From Clostridia bacterium (GTDB lineage Bacteria > Bacillota > Clostridia > Peptostreptococcales > Anaerovoracaceae): a DNA stretch of 42,318 bases. Shown here one piece after another: positions 24,586-33,540 of the stretch (positions within the stretch are counted from its first letter, which is position 1; each line of letters opens with the position of its first letter). A program made the translations under genes and the position numbers. The stretch spans positions 1 to 42,318 of the forward strand of contig CABJAP010000023.1 of assembly GCA_902363595.1 (NCBI GenBank). The letters are read 5' to 3'. Under the pieces are notes generated by a model. It saw nothing but the letters and a program-made list of their open reading frames with translations, had not been told where the DNA came from and searched no databases.

Positions 24586-25869
24586 CTATGCTGCTTTTTT
24601 TACTTTCCTGATCTGTGGCTCTACATTATTCCTTCTCATCAGATAAAGGACAACCATCAAAATGAATCCGATCCCACACATGATGGTGCAAACGGTAAAG
24701 GTTTTGGTGTAATCCCCAGTATCCGTTCCGCCCAGCACACCCAGCCATGGGGAAAGGGCCGATGCGATCAAAATGGATTGGTAGCAGATGGAATAGTTGA
24801 ATCCAAAGTTTTTTGAACCGAACAAATCGCTGACAACGACAGGATGTATGGTCGCAAAACCGCCGAAGCAGAAACAAAAGGCAAAGGCGCAGACTGTAAA
24901 CCAGATCACCCCGTGATCCCCTGCGAAAATCAGTCCTGCTACGCAAACCGTTCCCACGCCGAATAGAACAACGCTCACGAGCAAGCGGTTGAGCCTGTCT
25001 CCAATCGGTCCTACGATTCCGCAGATAATGCCGACAACGCTGACTCCGCTTACAAGAAACGCCGATTGCATGGCCGTAATCGGCAGCATGTCCTGGGCGA
25101 TCCAGGAAAGCTGGTATGTGAGCAGCATATAGGTGGATGAGCCTAAAATCGGTGCGATGAAAACTACGTAAAAGGCCGGATCCTTCAGCATACCTTTCCA
25201 ATCCTTTTGTACGAACTTTCCATCTTCCTCCGCCGCATTGTCTTCGCCATAGTCTGGAGTGTCATATCCGGCCGGAATGTAGTCCTGAGGCGCATTGGGG
25301 AAAAAGATAATTGAAATCACACCAATTGCAGTAAGGATCAAACCAACAAATACAAATTGCATATCAAAGCCTACGGTGTCAATCAGTTTCTGGACCAGCG
25401 GCGGCAAATAAACGCCTCCAATGGGAATTCCTGTGCAAGTAATAGCTACCGCAAGGCCTTTCCAATCAGGAAACATCTTGATGACATTATCATATACGGC
25501 GATATAGACGACAGCCTGCTGCCAGGAAAGAAAAATCACTTCCGCTGCGGCAAAGCCAGCAACTCCATCCAGGAGAGCGCACATCAATTCGCCGACAGCG
25601 AATGCGATGATCGCAGATAGGATGACCTTCGTTCCGCCGAATTTATCCACACATTTTCCACCGATCAGTGTCATAAGCGCTCCCGTAAGGGTTAATGCCG
25701 TATAAATACTCGCCATCCCGGCATCCGTCGCTCCTCGCAGCTCAATCATCGGCTCTACCAGCAAACTCCAGATATAGCCGATTCCCAGTGTTGACATCAA
25801 CAAAAGAGCCGCGGCCAGGGCAACCCACCTTGTCTTGTCAAAATTTTTCGTACTCATTTGCATTTTCAT
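24586..25869 (-). CDS. MFS transporter next to esterase, copy 1
   Basis: A 427-residue, 12-helix MFS carrier. It starts MKMQMSTKNFDKTRWVALAAALLL with a GGAG site, and has IGGKCVDKFGGTKVI as the motif-A loop. A charged central loop (EDNAAEEDGKFVQKDWKGMLKDP) leads into the second half. The family resembles OFA-type anion carriers. It shares its N-terminus and loop structure with 37556-38863. Together with the esterase it probably imports the ester to be cleaved. An AraC regulator gene is directly upstream. Confidence 0.88.
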   Translation of the reverse strand: MKMQMSTKNFDKTRWVALAAALLLMSTLGIGYIWSLLVEPMIELRGATDAGMASIYTALTLTGALMTLIGGKCVDKFGGTKVILSAIIAFAVGELMCALLDGVAGFAAAEVIFLSWQQAVVYIAVYDNVIKMFPDWKGLAVAITCTGIPIGGVYLPPLVQKLIDTVGFDMQFVFVGLILTAIGVISIIFFPNAPQDYIPAGYDTPDYGEDNAAEEDGKFVQKDWKGMLKDPAFYVVFIAPILGSSTYMLLTYQLSWIAQDMLPITAMQSAFLVSGVSVVGIICGIVGPIGDRLNRLLVSVVLFGVGTVCVAGLIFAGDHGVIWFTVCAFAFCFCFGGFATIHPVVVSDLFGSKNFGFNYSICYQSILIASALSPWLGVLGGTDTGDYTKTFTVCTIMCGIGFILMVVLYLMRRNNVEPQIRKVKKAA

Positions 25870-25923
25870 AATGAACTCCTTTGAATCATGACAATCATTG
25901 CGTTTAGTATTAACGTTGAATTC

Positions 25924-25929
25924 ATTATA
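25924..25929 (-). promoter_or_regulatory. Candidate -10 of the MFS-esterase operon
   Basis: A perfect TATAAT on the minus strand, 55 bp upstream of the MFS start; the matching -35 is poor, as expected for an activator-dependent promoter. Confidence 0.35.
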
Positions 25930-26022
25930 TTCTTACAATTTCAATATTTATATGGATCATTCATCTGCAAAAACCCCCAATTACATCATTTTTTTACTAT
26001 AAGAAATATACCCTTCAAAAAC

Positions 26023-27039
26023 TCAATAGGACCGCCATTCCGCATAAGTCTTATGGCTCATCCCGGAAAGATTGATGGACGGCATGGGAATTTGGTGGGC
26101 CGCAAGTTGTGCTTTTGAAAAATAATAGAGGATATACTGCTGGATAATATGGCGGATTTCGTTTACGTGATAAAACCGGTTCGCCCGGCTCTTTTCGTTA
26201 TGCTTTTTATGCCATTTGCGATGATTGGCTGGGGTTGTACCGTACCATTGTTTAAAGGTTTTGTAATAAAATTTGGGGTCGGAAAATCCGCAGTTATAAG
26301 AAATGGTTGAAATGGTATCGCTGGTAGCCAGCAAATCGATTTCAGAATGAAAGACCCGCAGCAGAGCCAGGTAATTGTTGAAGGTATCGTCAAAAATTTT
26401 GTTGAAATATACAGACAAGTAGTTGGGGTTTAAATGTTCTATGCTGCTCATGGACTTTAAAGTAAGTTTTTCCCGGTAGTGGGTATTGAGATAGAGCAGC
26501 ATGCGGTCAAAGCGCTCCTTGGACCAGGCGATGTCCACATCATAATCTGCGATGCAGTACACGCTGAAATATTGGATCAAAATCTGCGTCATCTGATCTG
26601 CAATCGCCTGAAAGGTCTTGGTCTGCGGTTCGTAGTCACCGGTGAAGATATAGAGCGCGGAGAGAATGAGATCGTGCAGCTCTTTCAAATGTGTCTTCTG
26701 GTGCGGACCGGAAAGATCGGGTGTCAGTTTGAACATAAAATTCCCCAGATTCTGTCCTTGAAAGAATGGATGGGAAAAATCCAAATAAAAGGAAACGATC
26801 AGGTTGTCACCCCGTCCATCGATACCGTGCACCTCATTGCAGTTAATGCAAAGGATCTCTCCGGTTGCCAGTGGAATGACTTCATAAGAAGAAAGGACAG
26901 AGGCCGAACCCTTCAGACAGTAAATCAATTCTAACGCATCTTTGTGATAATGGGTAGGCTCATCAGCAGCCGTATAGATGGAAATGCCCAGTGGCGTTTT
27001 TGCGATGTATTTGGGGACCGCATTCTCTACGATATTCAT
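26023..27039 (-). CDS. AraC family transcription regulator
   Basis: A 338-residue regulator. The preferred start is the ATG at 27039 (MNIVENAVPK), with an AGAGG site six bases ahead. Residues 25-90 form a cupin-type ligand domain (HYHKDALELIYCLKG, PLATGEILCINCNEVHGI). Residues 185-275 hold the double helix-turn-helix, with NYLSVYFNKIFDDTFNNYL and the AraC signature SYNCGFSDPKFYYKTFKQWYG. Sixty further residues form an unusual tail beyond the DNA-binding domain. It sits immediately upstream of the MFS-esterase operon and is a likely activator of it, sensing the imported or hydrolysed compound. Confidence 0.93.
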   Translation of the reverse strand: MNIVENAVPKYIAKTPLGISIYTAADEPTHYHKDALELIYCLKGSASVLSSYEVIPLATGEILCINCNEVHGIDGRGDNLIVSFYLDFSHPFFQGQNLGNFMFKLTPDLSGPHQKTHLKELHDLILSALYIFTGDYEPQTKTFQAIADQMTQILIQYFSVYCIADYDVDIAWSKERFDRMLLYLNTHYREKLTLKSMSSIEHLNPNYLSVYFNKIFDDTFNNYLALLRVFHSEIDLLATSDTISTISYNCGFSDPKFYYKTFKQWYGTTPANHRKWHKKHNEKSRANRFYHVNEIRHIIQQYILYYFSKAQLAAHQIPMPSINLSGMSHKTYAEWRSY

Positions 27040-27147
27040 GTTGCACCTCTTTTTCATCAAATCATCCGCATCCATTGTATGTTTCCTATTATTCTTGCAA
27101 AGGGCGTACCAACAAAAATGCTCTGTTTTTCAAGTCCCAGAACGGAC

Positions 27148-27188
27148 GCAAAACCGCTTCTATTCAAAAGAAAATAAAAGCGGTTCCA
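27148..27188 (-). terminator. Terminator of the CoA-transferase-ETF-MFS operon
   Basis: On the minus strand GAACCGCTT and AAGCGGTTTTG surround an 18-base AT-rich loop. It lies between the last gene of the operon and the AraC start. Confidence 0.65.
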
Positions 27189-27238
27189 AACCTTCTCTTG
27201 CAACTGGTTCAGCCCTATTCCAACTTAAATACGGTATT

Positions 27239-28462
27239 TTAATTCGAATAGTCTTTGTCCAAACTTCTGCCGTTTTTCCCGGCCAGCCGCAAAACAGCGA
27301 AAACCACCGCCAGGGAAAGGATTCCAAGGCCCACCACGCCATAGAAGGTGGCAATGTAATTTCCAGTCATCGTATAAAGCTTCCCCGCCAGCATCGGTCC
27401 AAGCAAAGCCGCGATGATCAGCTGGGTGCTGATGATGCCAAAGTTGGAGGAAAAGTATCGCGGCCCATAAAAACGAATGACCACGGCTGAACTGGAAGTT
27501 GGCGCTGCCCCGAAGCTCAAGCCCACCAAGATGCAGCCGGCAATGAGCAAGGGCAGGCTCTCAACAGTCACCGCAGCCGCTATGGTCACTGCGGCAATGA
27601 GAAATATGGCACAAATAAGAAGCAATGTTTTTTTCACACCCAGCTTGTCATACAAGAGCCCATATACAATCCGCCCCGCGCCGTTGGACACGGAAACGAT
27701 ACCGGCGATTACAGCCGCCAGTTCCCCACCGGCTCCCATCTGAATCGCGCAGGGAGCGATGTGGCCCATCAAAGCCAGCCCTGCCGCGCTGATAAAGATC
27801 AGCCAAACATACAGAGCTTTAAAATCGCTGCTTCTGGTCATTTGACCAGTTGTCAGGCTGCCTGCTTCGGACTCGCTTTTCTTCTCCGGTTTATTGGATT
27901 CTGGTTTCACTGTAGATTGGAGCATAACGCCTTCTGCCAATATCAGGATGCCAAAGAGAATGCCCAGGATCAAAAAAGTCGTCCTCCAGCCAATGGCATT
28001 CATAAGGGCCGAGCAGACCGTGCCCAAAATCATCGCACCCAGACCGAAGCACATCATCAACATACCGGATGACAGCCCCTGTTTTCCGGGAAACCATTTG
28101 CTGGGAATGGCGATCATTTCTACATAGGCAAAGCCTACGCCAAACCCACAGAACATCCCGTAATAAATATAAAAATGCATCAAAGCCTGTGCTCTACTGG
28201 CTGCGGCAAAACCCGCGAACAAGAGAATTGCCGCAATCAGTAAACTAAGGAGGGCTTTGTCTTTTCGCTTATTAAATTGTCCTCCGGCCATGATTCCCAA
28301 GGTCATTGCAATCATGGAAATGGTAAAGGTGAGAGAAGTCTGCGATCGTTCCCAACCGAATTCCGTTTCCAAAGGAACAACAAAAATCGACCACCCGTAT
28401 ACCAGACCTAGACAAAGCATGGCAATCAAGGTAAAGACAAACATTGGTATTTTTCTATTCAT
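27239..28462 (-). CDS. OFA-like MFS transporter at the end of the ETF operon
   Basis: A 407-residue, 12-helix carrier. The chosen start [27 protein letters not shown] overlaps the EtfA stop by eight bases. The N-terminal [16 protein letters not shown] stretch is characteristic of the oxalate/formate antiporter family. The motif-A loop here is [13 protein letters not shown]. Its place at the end of an acyl-CoA reducing operon suggests that it carries the organic acid substrate in, perhaps in exchange for the reduced product. The substrate is not known. Confidence 0.87.
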   Translation of the reverse strand: MNRKIPMFVFTLIAMLCLGLVYGWSIFVVPLETEFGWERSQTSLTFTISMIAMTLGIMAGGQFNKRKDKALLSLLIAAILLFAGFAAASRAQALMHFYIYYGMFCGFGVGFAYVEMIAIPSKWFPGKQGLSSGMLMMCFGLGAMILGTVCSALMNAIGWRTTFLILGILFGILILAEGVMLQSTVKPESNKPEKKSESEAGSLTTGQMTRSSDFKALYVWLIFISAAGLALMGHIAPCAIQMGAGGELAAVIAGIVSVSNGAGRIVYGLLYDKLGVKKTLLLICAIFLIAAVTIAAAVTVESLPLLIAGCILVGLSFGAAPTSSSAVVIRFYGPRYFSSNFGIISTQLIIAALLGPMLAGKLYTMTGNYIATFYGVVGLGILSLAVVFAVLRLAGKNGRSLDKDYSN

Positions 28463-29645
28463 GAGACCGGTCCAATTCTTCCATAATACAAGGAATGATC
28501 TCATACAAATCGCCGATCAAACCATAGTCCGCCACTTGAAAAATGGGAGCATGGGCATCCTTATTGATCGCCACAATATAGTCGGATCCGTCCATCCCGG
28601 CCAAGTGCTGGATGGCGCCGGAAATCCCGCAGGCAAAATAGATGCTCGGCCTTACCGTGCTTCCCGTCTGACCGATAAGATGGGAATGGTCAATCCACCC
28701 GGCATCGACGGCCGCCCGGGAAGCGCCCACCACGCCGCCTAATTTTTTCGCGAATTCTTCCAAAAGGGCAAATCCTTCTCCACTTCCCAATCCGCTTCCG
28801 CCTGATACAATAATGTCTGCATCGGAAAGGGATACTTGTTCCTTGATGGATTTTACGGTTTCCAAAACCTTGGTCCGAATATCACCTTTTTGGAAATTCA
28901 CCTCAAGGGGAATCACGGTACCTTGGCGCTGCGGATCAAAAACAGCCGCCTCCATAACACCAGGCCTTACTGTGGCCATCTGCGGCCTGCTGTGGGGACA
29001 GAGAATGGTAGCCATCAGATTTCCGCCAAAAGCAGGTCTTGTCTGATGAAGATTCCGTTCCTCGTCTCCGATTTCCAACCTGGTACAATCCGCCGTCAGC
29101 CCCGTATCCGCTTTTACAGCCAGACAGGGGCCTAAATCCCTTCCAATGTGGGTCGCTCCCAAAAGAACGATTTCCGGCTTATAGGCGGAAATCGCCTCCC
29201 CCATTACTTTAGTATAGGCATCGGTTCTGTATGTATGAAGCTCTTGGTGGTCCGCCGTATATACCTTTTCCGCGCCGTACCCGATCAGCTCTGAAGCCAA
29301 ATCCGATATCTCATGTCCCAGCACCACGGCGCAAAGCTCTGTGTTCAGCTCATCGGCCAGTTTTCGCCCTTCACCTAAAAGCTCGGCAACCGCCGGCATC
29401 AGTTTGCCTTCTCTCTGCTCAGCAAACACCCATACGCCGCGATAGGCCTCCCGATCAAAGGTCTGTGCCGCCTCTTCACTCTTTTCAATGGCATCGAATT
29501 TACAAACCTCGATACAGTTTCCGCACTGGGTGCAGCCGGGCTGAATGACAGCCGTCTTATGCTCCATGGTAATTGCATCAAAAGGGCACGCCTTTACACA
29601 CAATTCACATCCTTTGCAATTCTCGTTTATTATCTTAACAGCCAT
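28455..29645 (-). CDS. etfA: Electron transfer flavoprotein alpha subunit with N-terminal ferredoxin domain
   Basis: A 396-residue fusion. Residues 1-60 contain two [4Fe-4S] motifs: [12 protein letters not shown] (10-21) and [11 protein letters not shown] (38-48). An EtfA domain follows. Its C-terminal FAD region shows [32 protein letters not shown] and CGISGAIQH. EtfA proteins with this extra ferredoxin (for example CarE of Acetobacterium woodii) belong to electron-bifurcating or ferredoxin-linked acyl-CoA reductases. It follows etfB by 13 bp. So electrons from NADH may be split between ferredoxin and the acyl-CoA dehydrogenase; bifurcation is likely but not proven here. Confidence 0.94.
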   Translation of the reverse strand: MAVKIINENCKGCELCVKACPFDAITMEHKTAVIQPGCTQCGNCIEVCKFDAIEKSEEAAQTFDREAYRGVWVFAEQREGKLMPAVAELLGEGRKLADELNTELCAVVLGHEISDLASELIGYGAEKVYTADHQELHTYRTDAYTKVMGEAISAYKPEIVLLGATHIGRDLGPCLAVKADTGLTADCTRLEIGDEERNLHQTRPAFGGNLMATILCPHSRPQMATVRPGVMEAAVFDPQRQGTVIPLEVNFQKGDIRTKVLETVKSIKEQVSLSDADIIVSGGSGLGSGEGFALLEEFAKKLGGVVGASRAAVDAGWIDHSHLIGQTGSTVRPSIYFACGISGAIQHLAGMDGSDYIVAINKDAHAPIFQVADYGLIGDLYEIIPCIMEELDRSHE

Positions 29646-29658
29646 GTTTTTCCTCCCG

Positions 29659-30453
29659 CTACCATACGTTTTTTTCTTCTAATTTAGCGACCAACGTCCT
29701 TGCCATTTCTTGGGGCGTACCTTTCAGCATCTCCCCCTGTCCCTTTAATTCAGGTGCAAAAGAGCGGACAACCCTTGTCGGCGAAGCCTCCAGACCGCAT
29801 CGCTGCACCGGCAAATCGATATCATTGTGATCCAGCGTGATGATTTCTTTCTCGTAAGCATCCACAATACCTCCCCCGCTCATATACCGGGGCGTATTCA
29901 ATTCCTTTACAGCAGTGATCAGACAAGGCAGAGGCGTTTCAATGACTTCATAGCCGTCCTCCAGCTGCCTCTGTACAATCGCTTTTCCCTCTTTTATCTT
30001 GATATCCTGCGCATATGTAACCAAAGGCAGTCCCAGCCGCTGGGCAAGCTGAGGTCCCACTTGAGCTGTGTCGCCTACAATTGACTGCCGTCCTGCCAGG
30101 ATCAAATCAAAATCTCCGATTTTTCGAATGCCGTATTCCAATGTCACGGATGTGGCATAGGTGTCCGCGCCGCCAAAAGCATGGTCCGAAAGAAAGTAAG
30201 CGTCATCCGCGCCCATGGCAAGGCATTCACGAATCATAAATTTGGCAGCCGGGGCTCCCATGGTCAAGATCGTTACGGTAGTTCCTGGATTGGCATCTTT
30301 CATCGTAAGCGCGGCTTCCAGCGCATTGGCATCATCTGGGTTGAGGATCGATGGTACGCCTTCTTTGATCAAGGTACCTCTTACCGGATCCATCTTTAAA
30401 TTAACATCGGTTGTATCAAGTACGCGTTTCGCGCAGACCAGTATTTTCATCAT
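29659..30453 (-). CDS. etfB: Electron transfer flavoprotein beta subunit
   Basis: A 264-residue protein starting [19 protein letters not shown], typical of EtfB. It carries [12 protein letters not shown] near residue 38 and the flavin/AMP loop [19 protein letters not shown] near 120. In bifurcating ETFs this loop binds a second FAD instead of AMP, and the GD-TAQVGP form matches them. It pairs with the ferredoxin-containing EtfA downstream and the acyl-CoA dehydrogenase upstream (18 bp). Confidence 0.94.
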   Translation of the reverse strand: MMKILVCAKRVLDTTDVNLKMDPVRGTLIKEGVPSILNPDDANALEAALTMKDANPGTTVTILTMGAPAAKFMIRECLAMGADDAYFLSDHAFGGADTYATSVTLEYGIRKIGDFDLILAGRQSIVGDTAQVGPQLAQRLGLPLVTYAQDIKIKEGKAIVQRQLEDGYEVIETPLPCLITAVKELNTPRYMSGGGIVDAYEKEIITLDHNDIDLPVQRCGLEASPTRVVRSFAPELKGQGEMLKGTPQEMARTLVAKLEEKNVW

Positions 30454-30471
30454 TATTCCCTTCGCCTCCTG

Positions 30472-31611
30472 TTATTTTTTCAGCAGCTGCCCTGCGATTA
30501 CCATCTGCTGCACCTGTGATGTTCCTTCATAAATGGTAAAGACTCTGCAATCCCTATAGAAGCGTTCCACTTTATAATCTTTAATAAATCCGTATCCTCC
30601 ATGGACCTGAATCGCTTTGGCGCATATTTCATTGCAGGCTTCAGACGCGTACCATTTAGCCATGGATGCCGCTTTGGACGCATCCTGACCGGTGTCCTTC
30701 AAATAAGCAGCCTGGTAGGTCAAGAGTCTGGCTGCTTCCAGCTTTGTCGCCATACCTGCGATGGTGAAGCTGATCGCCTGAAAATCTTTGATCTTTCTTC
30801 CGAATTGGGTTCTTTCCTGAGAATACTTGATCGTCTCCTCAAGAGCGCCCTTAGCCACGCCGATTGATTGGGCCGCTACGCCGATTCTCCCGCCGTCCAG
30901 CGTTTTCATAGCATTGATAAAGCCACGGTTTTCTTCTCCCAGCCGGTCCCTTTTATGAACCCGCACATCCTTGAGGATGATATCCGAGGTGGGCCCGCCG
31001 ATAATGCCCATTTTTTTCTCCGGCAGCCCAGTGGATACGCCTGGCAGCGTCATATCTACGATAAAAGCGGAAATTCCTTTGGTGCCCCGCTGGGGATCCG
31101 TTTTGGCGAAGATAATCGCATAATCGGCCTCCGGCGCATGAGTAATAAAACATTTCCTGCCGTTGAGTATGTAATGGTCTCCGTCCTTGACAGCCGCCGT
31201 CTGCATGCCGCCCGCATCAGATCCTGCTCCCGGCTCGGTCAGTGCAAAGGAGATGATCCGCTTCCCTTTTGCTAGCGGGATTAAATATTTTTCCAGCTGT
31301 TCTTCCGTACCCGCTGAGAGCAGCGGCCCTCCGCCGAGGGAATTGGGTGTATTGGCATAAATGGCCGATATGGCACTAACGCTGGCCAGCTCCTCGTTGA
31401 GAATTACATATGCCCTGGTATCGAATCCTGCGCCTCCCCATTTTTTCGGTATCTTAACTCCAAAAAATCCGCACTCTGCCATCTTATCCAGGATTTCTCT
31501 CGGATAATGGTTGGTTTCTTCGATTTCATCCAACAGCTCCGGCTTCAGTTCTGTTTGGGCGAACTGTTTCACCAGCTTTCTGAATAATTGGTGCTTTTCC
31601 GTCAAATACAT
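30472..31611 (-). CDS. Acyl-CoA dehydrogenase (probable enoyl-CoA reductase with ETF)
   Basis: A 379-residue FAD enzyme, the normal size for the short-chain family. Marks are FALTEPGAGSDAGG near 120, CFITHAPEADYAIIFAKT, GRIGVAAQSIGVAKGALEE and the C-terminal signature FYRDCRVFTIYEGTSQVQQ. The catalytic base is Glu362 in YEGTSQ. In operons with etfBA and a CoA-transferase it often works as a reductase of 2-enoyl-CoA in anaerobes (as in caffeyl-CoA or acryloyl-CoA reduction). It is four bases behind the CoA-transferase gene. The acyl chain is unknown. Confidence 0.93.
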   Translation of the reverse strand: MYLTEKHQLFRKLVKQFAQTELKPELLDEIEETNHYPREILDKMAECGFFGVKIPKKWGGAGFDTRAYVILNEELASVSAISAIYANTPNSLGGGPLLSAGTEEQLEKYLIPLAKGKRIISFALTEPGAGSDAGGMQTAAVKDGDHYILNGRKCFITHAPEADYAIIFAKTDPQRGTKGISAFIVDMTLPGVSTGLPEKKMGIIGGPTSDIILKDVRVHKRDRLGEENRGFINAMKTLDGGRIGVAAQSIGVAKGALEETIKYSQERTQFGRKIKDFQAISFTIAGMATKLEAARLLTYQAAYLKDTGQDASKAASMAKWYASEACNEICAKAIQVHGGYGFIKDYKVERFYRDCRVFTIYEGTSQVQQMVIAGQLLKK

Positions 31612-31615
31612 GCTT

Positions 31616-33172
31616 TTAACCTCCTAAGTATTGGTTTAAATTTCCCCATTCTTCATGAAAGATCTCTTCACTCATCGATTTCAAGTCCTTGGAAATGGCC
31701 GGAACAAAATCCATGTTCGCCAGAATATCCTTTTCCAAATCCATTCCCGGAGCAATTTCCATAAGCGTCATCTTGCCGTCCATCAGCTGGAAAACGCATC
31801 GTTCGGTGATGTATAAGACTTGCTGATCCTCGCCTTTATAGGCCCCTGCGAAGGTAATCTGCTCCACCTTTTCCTTGAATTTTTTAATGCTTCCTTCTTC
31901 CACAACCGTTATTTTTCCATTGCCAGTTTTCAATTTGGCTTTTCCCATAAAAGTACCACAAAAAATCACTTTGGGCGTCGCCTTTGTAATGTTTATAAAC
32001 CCGCCCGGCCCAGTCAGGCGCGGGCCAAATTTACTGACGTTGATATTTCCATCTCGATCGGCTTCTCCAATTCCCAGGCACGTGACGTCCAGGCCGCCGC
32101 CGTCGATCAAATCGAACATATCGCCGTGAACCATAATCGCTTCCGGATTGTAAGCGCTGCCGAAATTGGGCAGGGCCGCCGGAACGCCTCCGACCATGCC
32201 GCTTTCCGTTGTCATCACGACTGCTTCAGAGAGATTCTCTTCTGCGAGAATCTTGCCCATTTCCGCCGGCATTCCCACACCCAGATTGAGGACATCACCG
32301 TTCTTCAATTCCATCGCGCATCTTCTGCATATTACCTTTCGTTCATCAAAGGGCAAAGGCGGCAAAGCGCGGAGCGGTTTTTTGATTTGCCCGGAAAAAG
32401 ACGGTTCATAATAAACGCCTTCTGTCTGCCAGCATGCTTTCTGATCACTGGCCTGAACCACATAGTCCACCAGCACGCCGGGAATCTTGACCTCCTTTGG
32501 CGCAAGGGTACCCGCCTTTGCCAGATATTCTACCTGAACGATGACGATTCCTCCTGTATTTTTAGCAGCGGCAGCTACCGACAACCCTTCGTTTATTACG
32601 CTTTCCCGTTCAAAGGAAATATTTCCATGTTCATCGGCGATTGACCCTCGCAGCAAAGCCACATCCACATCAAAGCCTTTATAAAAGAGGTATTCTTCGC
32701 CATCCAGCTCTTTTATCTCTACCAATTCGGTCTTGGTACATTGGTTCATTTTTCCCCCTTCCAGCCTGGGGTCGACGAAGGTTCCCAGTCCGACCTTGGT
32801 CAGCAGTCCAGGCCTCCCGGCGGCGATTTCTCTCCAAAGATTGACGATAACGCCCTGGGGCAGACAGTGACATTCCAGCTTGTTTTCCACTGCCAGTTTG
32901 CACAAGGAAAAGGCAGAACCTACGTGAGCCGCGGACCACTTGGTAACCAGACCTTCATATCCCAATCTGGTTGTTCCCCGTTCTTTCCAATCTCCCATGG
33001 CGCTCCCCTGCTTTAAATTCAAATCTCGGGGATGCCCTGTTTCCTGAAAGCGGTCTGCAATGGCGCAGGCGATTTCTTCCGCCCAGCCGGACAATCCCAT
33101 TCCCGCAAGACCGATCGTCGCCCCGTCCGGTATCAGCTGCGCGGCTTCTCTGGCTGTAATCACTTTTGTCAT
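31616..33172 (-). CDS. Family I CoA-transferase (propionate/acetate CoA-transferase, YdiF-like)
   Basis: A 518-residue protein with both halves of a family I CoA-transferase fused, as in YdiF and propionate CoA-transferase. The N-terminal half begins MTKVITAREAAQLIPDGATIGLAG. The second half holds the catalytic Glu323 in TTESGMVGGVP and LNLGVGMPAEMGKI. It exchanges CoA between a product acyl-CoA and a new acid, so no ATP is used. First gene of the reducing operon, with an AAGGAG site. Its promoter region holds two dyads. The CoA acceptor could be the acid formed by the ester hydrolases; inferred. Confidence 0.93.
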   Translation of the reverse strand: MTKVITAREAAQLIPDGATIGLAGMGLSGWAEEIACAIADRFQETGHPRDLNLKQGSAMGDWKERGTTRLGYEGLVTKWSAAHVGSAFSLCKLAVENKLECHCLPQGVIVNLWREIAAGRPGLLTKVGLGTFVDPRLEGGKMNQCTKTELVEIKELDGEEYLFYKGFDVDVALLRGSIADEHGNISFERESVINEGLSVAAAAKNTGGIVIVQVEYLAKAGTLAPKEVKIPGVLVDYVVQASDQKACWQTEGVYYEPSFSGQIKKPLRALPPLPFDERKVICRRCAMELKNGDVLNLGVGMPAEMGKILAEENLSEAVVMTTESGMVGGVPAALPNFGSAYNPEAIMVHGDMFDLIDGGGLDVTCLGIGEADRDGNINVSKFGPRLTGPGGFINITKATPKVIFCGTFMGKAKLKTGNGKITVVEEGSIKKFKEKVEQITFAGAYKGEDQQVLYITERCVFQLMDGKMTLMEIAPGMDLEKDILANMDFVPAISKDLKSMSEEIFHEEWGNLNQYLGG

Positions 33173-33384
33173 GACTTTCTCCTTCCAACTATCTGCCTCA
33201 AAACAAAATTCGTACCTTTAACTTACCATAAACCTTGGGATTGGTCAGGGGTTGGGGAAAAACATGTATGCTTTGCATATATTGGACGGGCCGAATTGTA
33301 AAATTTACACATCTTTGCATTGAGACTACTGCTGGGAATAATCCCGCTGTCAAATTGCTGGCGCGCTGAACAACAAGAAGAATA
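33173..33384 (-). other. Leader of the CoA-transferase operon
   Basis: No gene is seen. This stretch carries the candidate promoter and dyads at 33267-33309, listed separately; nothing else is recognised in it. Confidence 0.5.
33267..33309 (-). promoter_or_regulatory. Candidate promoter with two operator dyads
   Basis: On the minus strand TTTACA, 17 bases and TATGCA suggest -35 and -10. The dyad TATGC-TTT-GCATA (33267-33279) covers the -10 and TGTAAAATTTACA (33297-33309) covers the -35, so repression is plausible. Confidence 0.45.
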
Positions 33385-33415
33385 CGCAAAAACTCCGCCT
33401 TCACGGCGGAGCGGT
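33385..33415 (-). terminator. Terminator after the MATE gene (copy 2)
   Basis: CTCCGCC-N5-GGCGGAG is a perfect 7-bp stem followed on the minus strand by TTTTTGCG. Confidence 0.75.
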
Positions 33416-33441
33416 TAAAATCGGGAACATGTTATTGGAAG

Positions 33442-33482
33442 AATAAGGCGTTTTCATTATGGTAAACCAAAAAACTTTTGTG
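33442..33482. repeat. Dispersed ~40-bp intergenic repeat, copy 2
   Basis: Matches 8605-8646; see that copy. It lies between the MATE stop and the terminator. Confidence 0.65.
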
Positions 33483-33540
33483 CCGGGCCGATACACCACT
33501 GGCACGCTTGGCCTGCTATGTCCTGAGTTACAAGTTCTTT

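Noticed and set aside
16449..33172. Carnitine/gamma-butyrobetaine (cai/gbu-like) cluster
   Set aside because: CaiB-type CoA-transferase, ACAD and ETF are shared, but there is no CaiC-type ligase, crotonase or betaine carrier, and a dehydratase is present instead.
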